From Pseudomonadales bacterium (lineage in GTDB: Bacteria; Pseudomonadota; Gammaproteobacteria; Pseudomonadales; Ketobacteraceae), in assembly GCA_020062665.1 (NCBI GenBank), contig JAGUVW010000017.1, forward strand, positions 62,001 through 126,000: a DNA stretch of 64,000 nt, in the 5' to 3' direction. Numbering within the stretch: the first letter of the stretch is position 1; every line of letters begins with the position of its first letter. The notes beneath the pieces were generated by a model, which saw nothing but the letters and a program-made list of their open reading frames with translations, did not search any database and was not told where the DNA came from. Of this stretch, positions 56,046-64,000 are shown one piece after another. Made by a program: the position numbers and the translations under genes.

Positions 56046-57743
56046 ATGGTTAAGAAGAAACACGCCTTAGCCCTGTTCCCTTTAGCGCTCTGTTTTTCCA
56101 GCCCTGTTGTGTTGGCCGCCGCCACTACAACGGAGCTGGAGCAAAGGCTGCAGGAACAGGAAAAGAAGATCCTTCGTCTGGAAAATCAGTTAAAAGGTAC
56201 TCGAGCCGCCGTTAAAGAAGACCGCACGCGCATCAACGAGATGCAGGAGCGGTTGCGAATCAACGGATTCCTGTCAGCGGGTGTAGCGCAGAACGACGGT
56301 GATCAGGTAGAAGATTCGTTTTACGGCGTTTCCGACAACTACAGCACTGCTGTGGTCAACAAGCTTGGCGTCCAGATGACGTTTCAGGTGTCCGAAGATT
56401 TCAGTGCCACCGCGCAGTTGGTGAGCAAGGGCACCAAGGACTATAACGTCGAAGCCGAGTGGGCCTATCTGACCTACCAGGCAACCAATAGTCTGCGCTT
56501 CAACATTGGTCGCCAGCGTCTGCCTTACTATCTGTTGTCTGAATATCTGGATGTAGGTTACGCGTTGCCCTGGGTGTTACCGCCGATCGAGCTGTACAAC
56601 ATTCCGTTGTCGGCAACCGACGGTATTTCGGCACTGTATGACTTCTCTGCCGGCCCCGTTAACTTTACCTGGCAGACCTATGCCGGGATGAACAGCGGCT
56701 TCAGCGAGCAGTTGGAGGCGGATTTCCGTTCCAACCAGTCCTGGGGTTCCAACATCGTGGCAGAGTGGGGCGCACTCACCATGCGGGTGGGCTACAGCGC
56801 TGCGCGTTTGACGGCGAGTCCTGTTGAGGGTGGTTCCGGAGATCAGTTGATCAGTGCGATTGAGACTGCGCAGACCGAGTTGGTACCTGCGCTGGCCAAT
56901 TTGGGCATTCCAGTTGCGCCTGGGCAGGACTGGCTGGGCACCCTGGAAGATCTGTCCACCGATTACATAAGCGCCGGCTTCATGTATGACGACGGCAATC
57001 TGCTGGTGCTGGGTGAAATCGCGAACCTGAGCGTGGACGATACCGTGCAGCCGGTAGGTGACGCAGGCTACCTGACTGTCGGCTATCGCTTCGGCAAGTG
57101 GATGCCGCATATCACCTATGCGAAGTTCCAGACCGACGCGAAGAATGACAAGCAGGTGCGTCAGATGCAGGAGTACGCTGATTCAGTCGGACGTGCAGCC
57201 TATAGCGCGGCACTGGGGTTGAACTCTTCCTTGAACACAAGCAACCAGAACATATCCATTGGTGCGCCGCTTGGTTCCGGCGCAACTGTTGCTGGAGTTG
57301 GTGGCACAGCAGCCAATGTCGTGGCAACTACTACTTGCACAGCTGCGGCGGTCTTCTGTAGTGCTGATGCCCTGACCATAGCTGGTGTTCGTGATTCCAT
57401 GTTGACGGCTGCGGCAGGATACTCTGAATCCCTGTACAACACACTGGAAGGTCAGATCCAGGAGCAGCAGTCCGTTACTCTGGGCTTGACCTACGATGTG
57501 AGCCCGCGTGTGAAGGCGAAGGCTCAGGTCACCCATTACGAGGGCTTCGGAGAGGGGAACTATCAGTCTCTCGGGTCTTCCAGTGCGCCTCTTCCTTTGG
57601 GTGGATCTAACTTCCTGCCCACCACGCAGTACAGCGGATTCTCCACCAGCAACATTGACGGCAACGGTCGCTTCATTGGTGAACCTGGCGCAACGGGTAA
57701 CCATACCGCGATCTACTCCTTCTCTATTGACGCAGTGTTCTAA
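56046..57743 (+). CDS. Porin-like outer-membrane beta-barrel protein
   Basis: 565 residues: signal peptide (about 1-24), coiled-coil N-terminus (about 28-72, TELEQRLQEQEKKILRLENQ, trimer-forming as in some porins), then beta-barrel strands ending in F (SIDAVF). An Ala/Gly/Thr-rich, two-Cys insert (about 385-445) breaks the barrel and may be an extracellular loop. It is followed by a PstS-like protein in the same operon, so it may import phosphate or another anion; that link is by neighbourhood. AAAGGAAAC lies upstream of the ATG. Confidence 0.78.
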   Translation: MVKKKHALALFPLALCFSSPVVLAAATTTELEQRLQEQEKKILRLENQLKGTRAAVKEDRTRINEMQERLRINGFLSAGVAQNDGDQVEDSFYGVSDNYSTAVVNKLGVQMTFQVSEDFSATAQLVSKGTKDYNVEAEWAYLTYQATNSLRFNIGRQRLPYYLLSEYLDVGYALPWVLPPIELYNIPLSATDGISALYDFSAGPVNFTWQTYAGMNSGFSEQLEADFRSNQSWGSNIVAEWGALTMRVGYSAARLTASPVEGGSGDQLISAIETAQTELVPALANLGIPVAPGQDWLGTLEDLSTDYISAGFMYDDGNLLVLGEIANLSVDDTVQPVGDAGYLTVGYRFGKWMPHITYAKFQTDAKNDKQVRQMQEYADSVGRAAYSAALGLNSSLNTSNQNISIGAPLGSGATVAGVGGTAANVVATTTCTAAAVFCSADALTIAGVRDSMLTAAAGYSESLYNTLEGQIQEQQSVTLGLTYDVSPRVKAKAQVTHYEGFGEGNYQSLGSSSAPLPLGGSNFLPTTQYSGFSTSNIDGNGRFIGEPGATGNHTAIYSFSIDAVF

Positions 57744-57757
57744 GGGAGGAGCCGACA

Positions 57758-58189
57758 ATGACTATCACAAGAAATTTCGTACGCTTAATGGGTGCCGTCA
57801 GCTTCGCCCTTGCAACGTCGCTTGCATCGGCTGAAGTGGTGGTGATCGTCAACTCCGCTGCTCCTGTAAACAGTGCTTCTGCCGACGATGTCGCGCAGAT
57901 TTTCCTGGGCAAACGCAGCAGTATCGGTGGTGCGGATCTGGTGGCGGTGGATCAGTCTGAAGGTTCGGCTTCGCGCAACATCTTCTATGACAAGGTGGTG
58001 CAGAAGAACGGGTCGCAGCTGAACGCCTACTGGTCGCGTCTGATCTTTACCGGCAAGGGGGCTCCCCCGAAACAGGTAGGCAGTGACGCCGAAGTGGCGG
58101 AAGCTGTCGCAGAAGATGAAGAAGCCATTGGTTATGTGGATTCATCCGCCATCATTGATGGCGTGAAGGTGATCTACACAATCAAGTAA
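57758..58189 (+). CDS. Small PstS-like periplasmic phosphate-binding protein
   Basis: 143 residues: signal peptide (about 1-25), then VVVIVNSAAPVNSASADDVAQIFLGKRSSI and RNIFYDKVVQKNGSQLNAYWSRLIFTGKG, as in the short single-domain proteins related to PstS. The conserved binding residues are partly present. No ABC transporter genes follow. GGAGG lies 8 nt before the ATG. Cotranscribed with the porin-like gene, 14 bp apart. Confidence 0.82.
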   Translation: MTITRNFVRLMGAVSFALATSLASAEVVVIVNSAAPVNSASADDVAQIFLGKRSSIGGADLVAVDQSEGSASRNIFYDKVVQKNGSQLNAYWSRLIFTGKGAPPKQVGSDAEVAEAVAEDEEAIGYVDSSAIIDGVKVIYTIK

Positions 58190-58207
58190 GTGGCTGTCGC
58201 ATGAAGA

Positions 58208-58241
58208 AGCCGCGCCCTGGCAACGGAGCGCGGCTTTTTTT
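58208..58241 (+). terminator. Intrinsic terminator after the PstS-like gene
   Basis: AGCCGCGC (58208-58215) with GCGCGGCT (58228-58235) and a run of seven T, 18 bp past the stop. Confidence 0.93.
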
Positions 58242-58262
58242 ATGGCTGAGTATTGGCGTGTG

Positions 58263-59282
58263 TTACCACTTGGCATAGTGATCTTCGCAGAATCCTGGAA
58301 TATCGTTCAGTTGAATAGTCTGACCATCGTCGGTCTGAACGGTTCCATTGAATGTGCCGGCGAGCTGCGTGAAATTGGACGCCAGCAGCCAGATGTTGAG
58401 TTTTTCGCAGCGCTTGCCTTCAGGGGTAAAAATCAGATCCAGGCGACCGTTATGATCCTGGATTTTCCACGGTGATTCCCGCTTCTGCTTGTTGAAGTTG
58501 AAGGCGACTGGCCCCAGTGCTGTGAGCGCGCCGTCGAGCCAGAAGCCGTTCTCGGTGAAGCCGGTTTCATTCACGCCATTGGCCAGGTTGGCGCCGAAGC
58601 GGCGGCCATCCGACAACGTGCCCGACAGGCTGGCCCAGTTCCACGCCGTGTGGCGGCGCATGTAGCCGCAACTCCAGTCGTAGCTGCCGTAAAATGCCTG
58701 CTCGGTTACCGGTATCTGCAGGTTGTCCCACTGGATGTGGCCTCTGGCACGCAGCGCGTTGGCTTTCTGGGTGTAGGTCCAGCCGTTGAAGCCGGTGCGG
58801 GTGCACACGGCGATGGGTTGAAAGCCGGGCGGTTCCTCGACAGTGAAATCGATGCGGATGGTGTTGCCGGAAAAGATCTCGATGTGCTTTTTGCCGGGAA
58901 AGCTGTAGAAGTTGAATTCGGTGTCGCCTTTGCGGAAACGATGCAGGCCAGATTCCGGCTGGTTGCTCATCCGGCAGTGCAGGCTCAGGGGTTGCAGCAG
59001 GCTTTTTTCCAGAATGCGACCACTCTGGCGATCGAACAGGTAGACGAAGGCGTTGCTGATGTATTTGAGGCTGACGATGGCGCAGCCCAGGATGTAACGC
59101 TCGCTTACCAGGCCGACGAACTGGAATTGCTTGAGGTGGAAATGGCGGGCAAGGGCACCGGCCCGATTGTCCAGCGGATCGCTGTAAGCGAAATCGCGGT
59201 GATTGATGATCTGCACGGGCTGCGAGAATCGGCCAAACCTGGGTTGCCCATCGGTGCCAATCAACTTATCGTATGTTGCCAT
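58263..59282 (-). CDS. DUF2804 protein
   Basis: 339 residues from the ATG at 59282. Marks: SYDWSCGYMRRHTAWNWASLSG and DGRRFGANLANGVNETGFTENGFW, typical of DUF2804, a beta-rich family with no known activity. No signal peptide or membrane segment. It diverges from the SirB2 gene with about 35 bp between starts. Confidence 0.8.
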   Translation of the reverse strand: MATYDKLIGTDGQPRFGRFSQPVQIINHRDFAYSDPLDNRAGALARHFHLKQFQFVGLVSERYILGCAIVSLKYISNAFVYLFDRQSGRILEKSLLQPLSLHCRMSNQPESGLHRFRKGDTEFNFYSFPGKKHIEIFSGNTIRIDFTVEEPPGFQPIAVCTRTGFNGWTYTQKANALRARGHIQWDNLQIPVTEQAFYGSYDWSCGYMRRHTAWNWASLSGTLSDGRRFGANLANGVNETGFTENGFWLDGALTALGPVAFNFNKQKRESPWKIQDHNGRLDLIFTPEGKRCEKLNIWLLASNFTQLAGTFNGTVQTDDGQTIQLNDIPGFCEDHYAKW

Positions 59283-59317
59283 TTCGGTTGCCACAATAAA
59301 AAGTCAGGGGGTTGTTT

Positions 59318-59707
59318 ATGTACATGGCATTGAAGCACTCGCACATGCTGTTCGCGGCCATCAGTGGTCTGTTTTTCCTGGTGCGCGGTGCCTGGATGTT
59401 AATGGAATCGGACATGTTGCAAAAGAAGTGGGTGAAGATCGTGCCCCATGTGGTGGACACGATTCTGCTGGCGTGTGCCATCGGCCTGTGCATCATCCTC
59501 GGTCAATATCCGTTTGTGGAAAGCTGGTTGACAGTGAAGGTGCTGCTGCTGGTGGCCTATATCGTGCTGGGCACGGTTGCGCTCAAGCGGGGCAAGACCA
59601 AGGCGATCCGCACGGCAGCCTTCTTTGCGGCGCTGGCCAGCTTTCTGTTCATGTTCTCGGTGGCGCGCGCTCATCATCCGCTGGGATTCCTGCAGGCGCT
59701 GCTGTAA
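59318..59707 (+). CDS. SirB2-family membrane protein
   Basis: 129 residues with four membrane helices (about 8-25, 45-62, 70-88 and 100-122). Marks ALKHSHMLFAAISGLFFLVRG and KWVKIVPHVVDTILLACAIGL match the SirB2 family, named from Salmonella, where its role is not known in detail. The ATG at 59318 has GGGGG 7 nt upstream. Confidence 0.85.
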   Translation: MYMALKHSHMLFAAISGLFFLVRGAWMLMESDMLQKKWVKIVPHVVDTILLACAIGLCIILGQYPFVESWLTVKVLLLVAYIVLGTVALKRGKTKAIRTAAFFAALASFLFMFSVARAHHPLGFLQALL

Positions 59708-59757
59708 CGGGGTGTTAGGTGAGGGTGGCTTCGCAGGACGCCACCCTTATGGGAGCC

Positions 59758-60660
59758 TCAGCGATTGGCGAGGTTCTGCATGATGGCCATCATGGCTTCC
59801 TGACCGTTGCGGGGATGGTCGGTGCGGGTGAAGTCGGTGATGTTGTCCCACTGGGCAGCAACGTCTTCGGCACTGAAGCCTTCGCTCAACTTGAAGCCCA
59901 CACCCTTGGTGCGTTCCCAGCGCAGCGCGCCGATCCAGCCGGCGCCGACCTCGTAGAGTCCACCGGTATCGTTACTTTTTTCATCGCACAGACGAATCAC
60001 CAGCGGCGTCACGTATTCCGGCTTGAGCTGTTCGATCAGCGTCGGCGGCAGAATGGTTTCCGTGAGGCGGGAACCGGCAATCGGCGCGATGGTGTTGACC
60101 AGGATGTTGGATTTCTTGCCCTCCAGCGCCAGGGTCTGGCTGAGGCCGTGCAGGGCGAGCTTGGCCATGCTGTAGTTGGCCTGGCCGAAGTTGCCGTAAA
60201 TGCCGGCGGCCGAGGCGGTGAAGATCAGGCGGCCGTAGCCCACTTCTTTCATGAAGGGCCAGGCTGCATGGGAGACCTTGAACGCACCTTTGACGTGCAC
60301 CTGGTACACCAGATCCCAGTCGTCTTCCGTCATCTTGTGGAAGCTCTTGTCGCGCAGGATGCCGGCGTTGTTGACGACCACATCGATGCGACCGAAATTG
60401 TCCATGGCGGTCTGCACGATCTTGTCACCGTCGGTGACGGAATCATAGTTGGCAACGGCTTCACCGCCAGCGGCGACGATTTCATCCACTACTACGTCGG
60501 CGGCAGATTTGCTGGCACCTTCGCCGAATGCGCTGCCACCCAGATCGTTGACCACAACCTTGGCACCACGACGGGCGAATTCCAGTGCATGGCTTCTGCC
60601 CAGTCCATTGCCGGCGCCAGTTACGATGACGACGCGATCATCGAAGCGGATTTGTGTCAT
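59758..60660 (-). CDS. Short-chain dehydrogenase, MFE-2-like 3-hydroxyacyl-CoA dehydrogenase
   Basis: 300 residues. VTGAGNGLGRSHALEFARRGAKVVVNDLGG and NAGILRDKSF plus Y-S-M-A-K (ANYSMAKLALHG) match the D-3-hydroxyacyl-CoA dehydrogenase domain of peroxisomal multifunctional enzyme type 2. It may oxidise (3R)-hydroxyacyl-CoA from branched or long chains. GGAGA lies upstream of the ATG. It lies downstream of the acyl-CoA dehydrogenase on the same strand (137-bp gap). Confidence 0.85.
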   Translation of the reverse strand: MTQIRFDDRVVIVTGAGNGLGRSHALEFARRGAKVVVNDLGGSAFGEGASKSAADVVVDEIVAAGGEAVANYDSVTDGDKIVQTAMDNFGRIDVVVNNAGILRDKSFHKMTEDDWDLVYQVHVKGAFKVSHAAWPFMKEVGYGRLIFTASAAGIYGNFGQANYSMAKLALHGLSQTLALEGKKSNILVNTIAPIAGSRLTETILPPTLIEQLKPEYVTPLVIRLCDEKSNDTGGLYEVGAGWIGALRWERTKGVGFKLSEGFSAEDVAAQWDNITDFTRTDHPRNGQEAMMAIMQNLANR

Positions 60661-60797
60661 GTCGGTCTCCTGTTGTTATGCTTTTGTGCCGGAGTGGTGG
60701 CGTGTCTGAATGCGATACCCACCCGCGTGCAACTGACAAAGAAAAGGCGGTACAGTTACCGCCTATTTCCGTTTTCTGACTGTTTGCACAGTCCCCT

Positions 60798-61934
60798 CTA
60801 TAGCCCCAGCCCGCGGCCAATGATTTCTTTCATGATTTCATTGGTTCCAGCGAAGATCCGGGTAATCCGCGCGTCGGTGTACGCTCGCGCGATTGGATAT
60901 TCCATCATGTAACCGGCGCCGCCGTGGAACTGGACGCACTGATCCACCACGCGGTTGAGCAGATCGGTAGTCCACCACTTGGACATGGCGGCTTCGTCCG
61001 GTGTCAGCTTGCCGTCCAGCAGTTTCATCACCAGGTTGTCGACGAAGGTCTGGCCGATGGTGATTTCGGTTTTCATTTCCGCCATGCCGAAGCGGGTATT
61101 CTGGAATTTGCCGATCGGCTTGCCAAAGGCTTTGCGCTCTTTGACATATTTCAGGGTTTCTTCGAAGGCGAACCAGGAACCGGCAACGGCGCCGATGGCA
61201 CATACCAGACGTTCCTGCGCCAGTTTCTGCATCAGGTAGATGAAGCCCATGCCGGGTTGGCCCAGTACGTTGGTTTTCGGCACGATGACGTTTTCGAAGA
61301 ACAGTTCGGCGGTGTCCTGGGAAGGCATGCCCATTTTTTTCAGCTTGCGGCCGCGGTTGAAACCTTCCATGCCGCGCTCGACGACGACCAGGGTCACGCC
61401 TTGCTCGGCTTTGGCAGCCACGATCACCAGATCGGCCAGGATGCCGTTGGAGATGTAGGTTTTGGCACCGTTCAGGATGTAGTGATCGCCTTTGTCCTCG
61501 AGCTTGGATTTGATGGCCTGCAGGTCGGAGCCGGTGTCAGGCTCGGTCATGGCGATGGCCAGGATTTTTTCGCCGCTGCACACGCCAGGCAGCCAGCGAC
61601 GCTTCTGTTCGTCGTTGGCGTAGGCATCAAGGTAGGGCGCGATAACGTCGTTATGCAGGCTGAGGGCGAAGCCGCTTTCGCCGATGCGGGACAGTTCTTC
61701 GATCATGATCTGGGCGTAGCGGAAATCCTTGAGGCCCAGGCCGCCAAATTCTTCATCGATTTGCGGTGCCAGGAAGCCGTTTTCGCCGGCCAGTGTCCAG
61801 ATGTCGCGATCAACGATGCCTTGTTCGATCCACTTTTCGGTTTTGGGAGCAACTTCTTCGGCGCAGAAACGGCGGAAGTTGTCGCGGAATACCTTGTGCT
61901 CTTCTTCGAATATGGCGCGGTTGTCGAAACTCAT
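60798..61934 (-). CDS. Acyl-CoA dehydrogenase
   Basis: 378 residues from the ATG at 61934 (CGGAG upstream). FAD/acyl-CoA-binding motifs AIAMTEPDTGSDLQ and NGAKTYISNG, and the catalytic Glu in GGAGYMMEYPIARAYTD, which fits the long-chain acyl-CoA dehydrogenase position. It oxidises acyl-CoA to enoyl-CoA, feeding electrons to ETF. It diverges from an AraC regulator and precedes the MFE-2-like SDR on the same strand. Confidence 0.93.
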   Translation of the reverse strand: MSFDNRAIFEEEHKVFRDNFRRFCAEEVAPKTEKWIEQGIVDRDIWTLAGENGFLAPQIDEEFGGLGLKDFRYAQIMIEELSRIGESGFALSLHNDVIAPYLDAYANDEQKRRWLPGVCSGEKILAIAMTEPDTGSDLQAIKSKLEDKGDHYILNGAKTYISNGILADLVIVAAKAEQGVTLVVVERGMEGFNRGRKLKKMGMPSQDTAELFFENVIVPKTNVLGQPGMGFIYLMQKLAQERLVCAIGAVAGSWFAFEETLKYVKERKAFGKPIGKFQNTRFGMAEMKTEITIGQTFVDNLVMKLLDGKLTPDEAAMSKWWTTDLLNRVVDQCVQFHGGAGYMMEYPIARAYTDARITRIFAGTNEIMKEIIGRGLGL

Positions 61935-62251
61935 TCTGTGGCTCCGTTCTGATGATGCCTGAGGGCTTGTGGCGGTTTGGTCGCGGGATGAGACGCTGCA
62001 ACCAGTGACTGCGCAAAAGATGGCTGATTTGGTGTCAATTATTGGTGTCATACCAGGGGCCAACAATGACGTAATCTGCCATTTTTCCTGACTTAAAAGG
62101 TCAGCAACGCTGGAAGTTCCCGAGGGAAGTCAGTAGAGTTATAAAGCTCTGTTTTTGCAGCTTGTCAGTCACATTCCTGTGATCGTAGCGGAGCCGCAGG
62201 CATCTGTCGAGCTTGCTTAACCATCTGAATTTCATAATAAAAAGGCGCGGT
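61935..62251. other. Divergent regulatory region, 317 bp
   Basis: Lies between the acyl-CoA dehydrogenase and the AraC-type regulator and should hold both promoters and the operator of the regulator. I see no clear repeat or box of known type. Confidence 0.4.
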
Positions 62252-63265
62252 GTGAGCGGAAACAACATTCCAATCAATCAGGTGTTGCTGTTGCTGGAAG
62301 CGGCCAAGCGCAGTGGGGTCAGCAGTGAGGAATTGCTGGGTGAATGTGGCATCGATGCGATGCTGCTGCGTTCGCCGGATGCCCGCGTTAGCAAGCGCCA
62401 GATGATTCAGCTGATGTTGGCGGTGATGCACCGCACTGAAGATGAATTCATGGGATTTGGCGAGGGCCGGGTGTCCAAGCCGGGCACTTTCAGCATGATG
62501 GCCCACGCCGTGATCAATTGCGCGACGCTGGAAAAAGCGATCCGCCGCGGCATCAAGTTTTACGAGTTGTTCGAACTGGCAATCGTGGGCCGGCTGATTC
62601 AGACCCAGGACGAAGCCTGCATCCGTTTCATTTCCCATCGCGAAGTGAGTTTTCGCCCGTATGTGCTCGAGGCGGTGGTGTTTCTGACGGTGCGGTTTCT
62701 GAGTTGGCTGATTGGCCAGCAGATCGTGCCCAAGCGTATCAATCTGGATTTTCCCACCCTGGATGACGGCGAGTATGCCAGCCAGTTTCCCTGTCAGGTG
62801 CATTACAAACAATTGCATTGCGAGATCGTGCTGGACAGTCGCTACATGCAGATGCCGCTGGTGCAGAACGCGCTGTCGCTGAGCAAATTCCTGCGGTCGT
62901 CGCTGGAGGAGTTAATGGATGGCGATATCCAGAACGCCAGCCTCAACGCCCAGATCCGCAGCATCATCAGCAAGGAGTTTGGCAATAATTTTCCGGATTT
63001 TTCCGTGGTGTGTGACAAGCTGGCGATGACGCCGCAAACCCTGCGCCGTCGGCTGAAGGATGAAAACACCAGCTATCAGGAAATCAAGGATTCCATCCGC
63101 AAGGATGCGTCGATCTATTATCTGTCGAAACCGGAGCTGACCATCGACGAGATCGCGTTGCTGATGGGTTTCTCCGAGGCCAGTTCCTTTCATCGCGCTT
63201 TCAAGAAGTGGACAGGCAAAACGCCGTCCGCCTATCGCCAGGAGTTGCTGGCGAGTCACAACTGA
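62252..63265 (+). CDS. AraC-family regulator with arabinose-binding-like N-terminal domain, paralogue of 16696-17709
   Basis: 337 residues from a GTG with AAGG 6-7 nt upstream; this gives the same length as its paralogue. N-terminal domain has KPGTFSMMAHAVINCATLEKA and SWLIGQQIVPKRI; the HTH domain has TPQTLRRRLKDENTSYQEIK and GFSEASSFHRAFKKWTGKTP, nearly identical in the recognition part to the other copy. It faces the acyl-CoA dehydrogenase and most likely controls it. Confidence 0.9.
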   Translation: MSGNNIPINQVLLLLEAAKRSGVSSEELLGECGIDAMLLRSPDARVSKRQMIQLMLAVMHRTEDEFMGFGEGRVSKPGTFSMMAHAVINCATLEKAIRRGIKFYELFELAIVGRLIQTQDEACIRFISHREVSFRPYVLEAVVFLTVRFLSWLIGQQIVPKRINLDFPTLDDGEYASQFPCQVHYKQLHCEIVLDSRYMQMPLVQNALSLSKFLRSSLEELMDGDIQNASLNAQIRSIISKEFGNNFPDFSVVCDKLAMTPQTLRRRLKDENTSYQEIKDSIRKDASIYYLSKPELTIDEIALLMGFSEASSFHRAFKKWTGKTPSAYRQELLASHN

Positions 63266-63271
63266 TTCCGT

Positions 63272-64000
63272 TCAATCGAGCAGATATTCCACATTCACCC
63301 GTGTGCCGCCGTTGCTGTATTCGACGCGGGCGCAGAGGGTTTGCAGCAGCGAGATGCCGCGACCGAAGGCGTCGTCGTCGCCGGGTGGGCGATGCTGACT
63401 GAAATCGAAGCCCTGGCCGCTGTCGTCCACCCGCATCTTGATGCAGGTGCGGGTGTGGTCGCAGGAAAGTGCCAGTGCAATGTTGACGTAACCGTCGTCG
63501 AGACTGCGCAGGCGTTGTTCCCGCTGCTGGTAGTAATCCAGGTAACCTTCTTCGCTGCGTTTCAATTCCGAACTCAGTCCCAGTACGCCGTGTTCCAGGG
63601 CGTTGGCGAACAGTTCCGCCAGGATGGTGTGCAGGTAATCTTTGTGGCGCTCCACGTGGGGTGAGGTGCCCAGCATGTCGATCAGTTGCGGCACCGGCGA
63701 TCCGCTGCGTAGCTGTTGCGGTGTCAGGCGCACATTCAGCTGCCAGGGCACCAGCGCGGGAGGCGTGCCAGGTTCGGCGTCGCCGGCGCTGACCTGAACC
63801 GGTTTGCAGGTGAGCTCCAGCAGGGTGATGTCGTCGATCTGGCCCTTGCCGCTGCTGAATGTCGTGACATCGTCGATCAGGGTGGTGAAGGGATCGGGTG
63901 TGGTGCCGGTGAAATGCCGGATCAGGCGGGTTTCGCCATAGAGTTCCCCGTTGCCGTCCTGGGCCTCGGGAATGCCGTCGGTGTACAGATAGACCCGATC
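63272..64000 (-). CDS. PP2C phosphatase / HATPase anti-sigma-type protein, 3' part only
   Basis: 243 codons are in the window; the frame continues upstream past 64000. The visible N-terminal part (DRVYLYTDGIPEAQ, QIDDITLLELT) is the end of a SpoIIE/PP2C phosphatase domain, and the C-terminal part is an RsbW-like HATPase (LAELFANALEHGVLGL, VDDSGQGFDF, GRGISLLQTL). This pairing acts in partner switching of anti-sigma factors in gammaproteobacteria such as HsbR-type regulators. The upstream domain is not visible. Confidence 0.82.
   Translation of the reverse strand, partial: DRVYLYTDGIPEAQDGNGELYGETRLIRHFTGTTPDPFTTLIDDVTTFSSGKGQIDDITLLELTCKPVQVSAGDAEPGTPPALVPWQLNVRLTPQQLRSGSPVPQLIDMLGTSPHVERHKDYLHTILAELFANALEHGVLGLSSELKRSEEGYLDYYQQREQRLRSLDDGYVNIALALSCDHTRTCIKMRVDDSGQGFDFSQHRPPGDDDAFGRGISLLQTLCARVEYSNGGTRVNVEYLLD

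Overview
The window is one contiguous stretch of a GC-rich gammaproteobacterial chromosome with dense bacterial genes, Shine-Dalgarno starts and short intergenic gaps. Several syntenic blocks match the Pseudomonas/Alcanivorax/Oceanospirillales side of the class: yciK-mupP-ubiG-mtaD // mtnA-gyrA-serC-pheA-hisC-tyrA/aroA-cmk-rpsA, trpS-scpA-scpB-rluB, and yciI-yciB // rnm-yciO. Several lipid genes (thiolase end, FadL-type porin, AMACR-like racemase, acyl-CoA dehydrogenase, MFE-2-like SDR, thioesterase, two AraC regulators of the arabinose-binding-domain type) suggest a lipid- or hydrocarbon-using, probably marine or environmental bacterium. That is inference; no species is claimed. I see no rRNA, tRNA, CRISPR array, IS element or prophage.

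Layout. 1-3.8 kb: thiolase 3' end, then a four-gene run (small membrane protein, RCK-type potassium channel, CBS protein, metallo-beta-lactamase-fold hydrolase). 3.9-10.6 kb: a GAF-PAS-GGDEF-EAL protein whose EAL domain looks degenerate, a GlxA-type regulator, a membrane protein, a thioesterase, a DegQ/MucD protease behind a sigma-E-like promoter, and NfeD. 10.7-11.8 kb: iron storage (bfd behind a Fur-box promoter, then bfr). 11.8-16.5 kb: the most unusual accessory stretch. It has an SDR39U1 epimerase, an orphan DUF4123 protein (type VI secretion adaptor family) preceded by a gene with a sigma-region-4-like C-terminus, an AT-rich leader with repeated TTGCG words, a secreted protein of unknown function, and a SprT-like HExxH protein. 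16.7-23.6 kb: AraC regulator diverging from an AMACR-like gene, the yci genes, a secreted protein, and a thioredoxin-like gene diverging from an HxlR regulator. 23.6-28 kb: trpS-scpA-scpB-rluB. 28-45 kb: a diguanylate cyclase and then the large housekeeping blocks ending in rpsA. 45-55.5 kb: SDR, TolC, YqcC, and the prc-HIT-7TMR hybrid kinase operon, then FadL and a phosphohistidine-type phosphatase. 55.5-58.2 kb: a hairpin-rich non-coding region followed by a porin-like protein and a small PstS-like protein. 58.2-64 kb: DUF2804, SirB2, the fatty-acid SDR/acyl-CoA dehydrogenase pair facing a second AraC regulator, and a PP2C/HATPase protein that runs off the window.

How they work together: gyrA to rpsA covers DNA topology, serine, phenylalanine/tyrosine/histidine/chorismate synthesis, CMP kinase and ribosomal protein S1. 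mtaD and mtnA act in methylthioadenosine salvage. ubiG, mupP and yciK form one co-oriented run with mtaD. Signalling is well represented: two c-di-GMP proteins, a 7TMR-DISM hybrid kinase, and a PP2C/HATPase partner-switching protein.

Limits: everything was read by eye from the sequence and translations. Family names come from recognised motifs and remembered family patterns, not from searches. Starts were moved from the longest reading frame wherever a Shine-Dalgarno sequence, signal peptide or family length argued for it.
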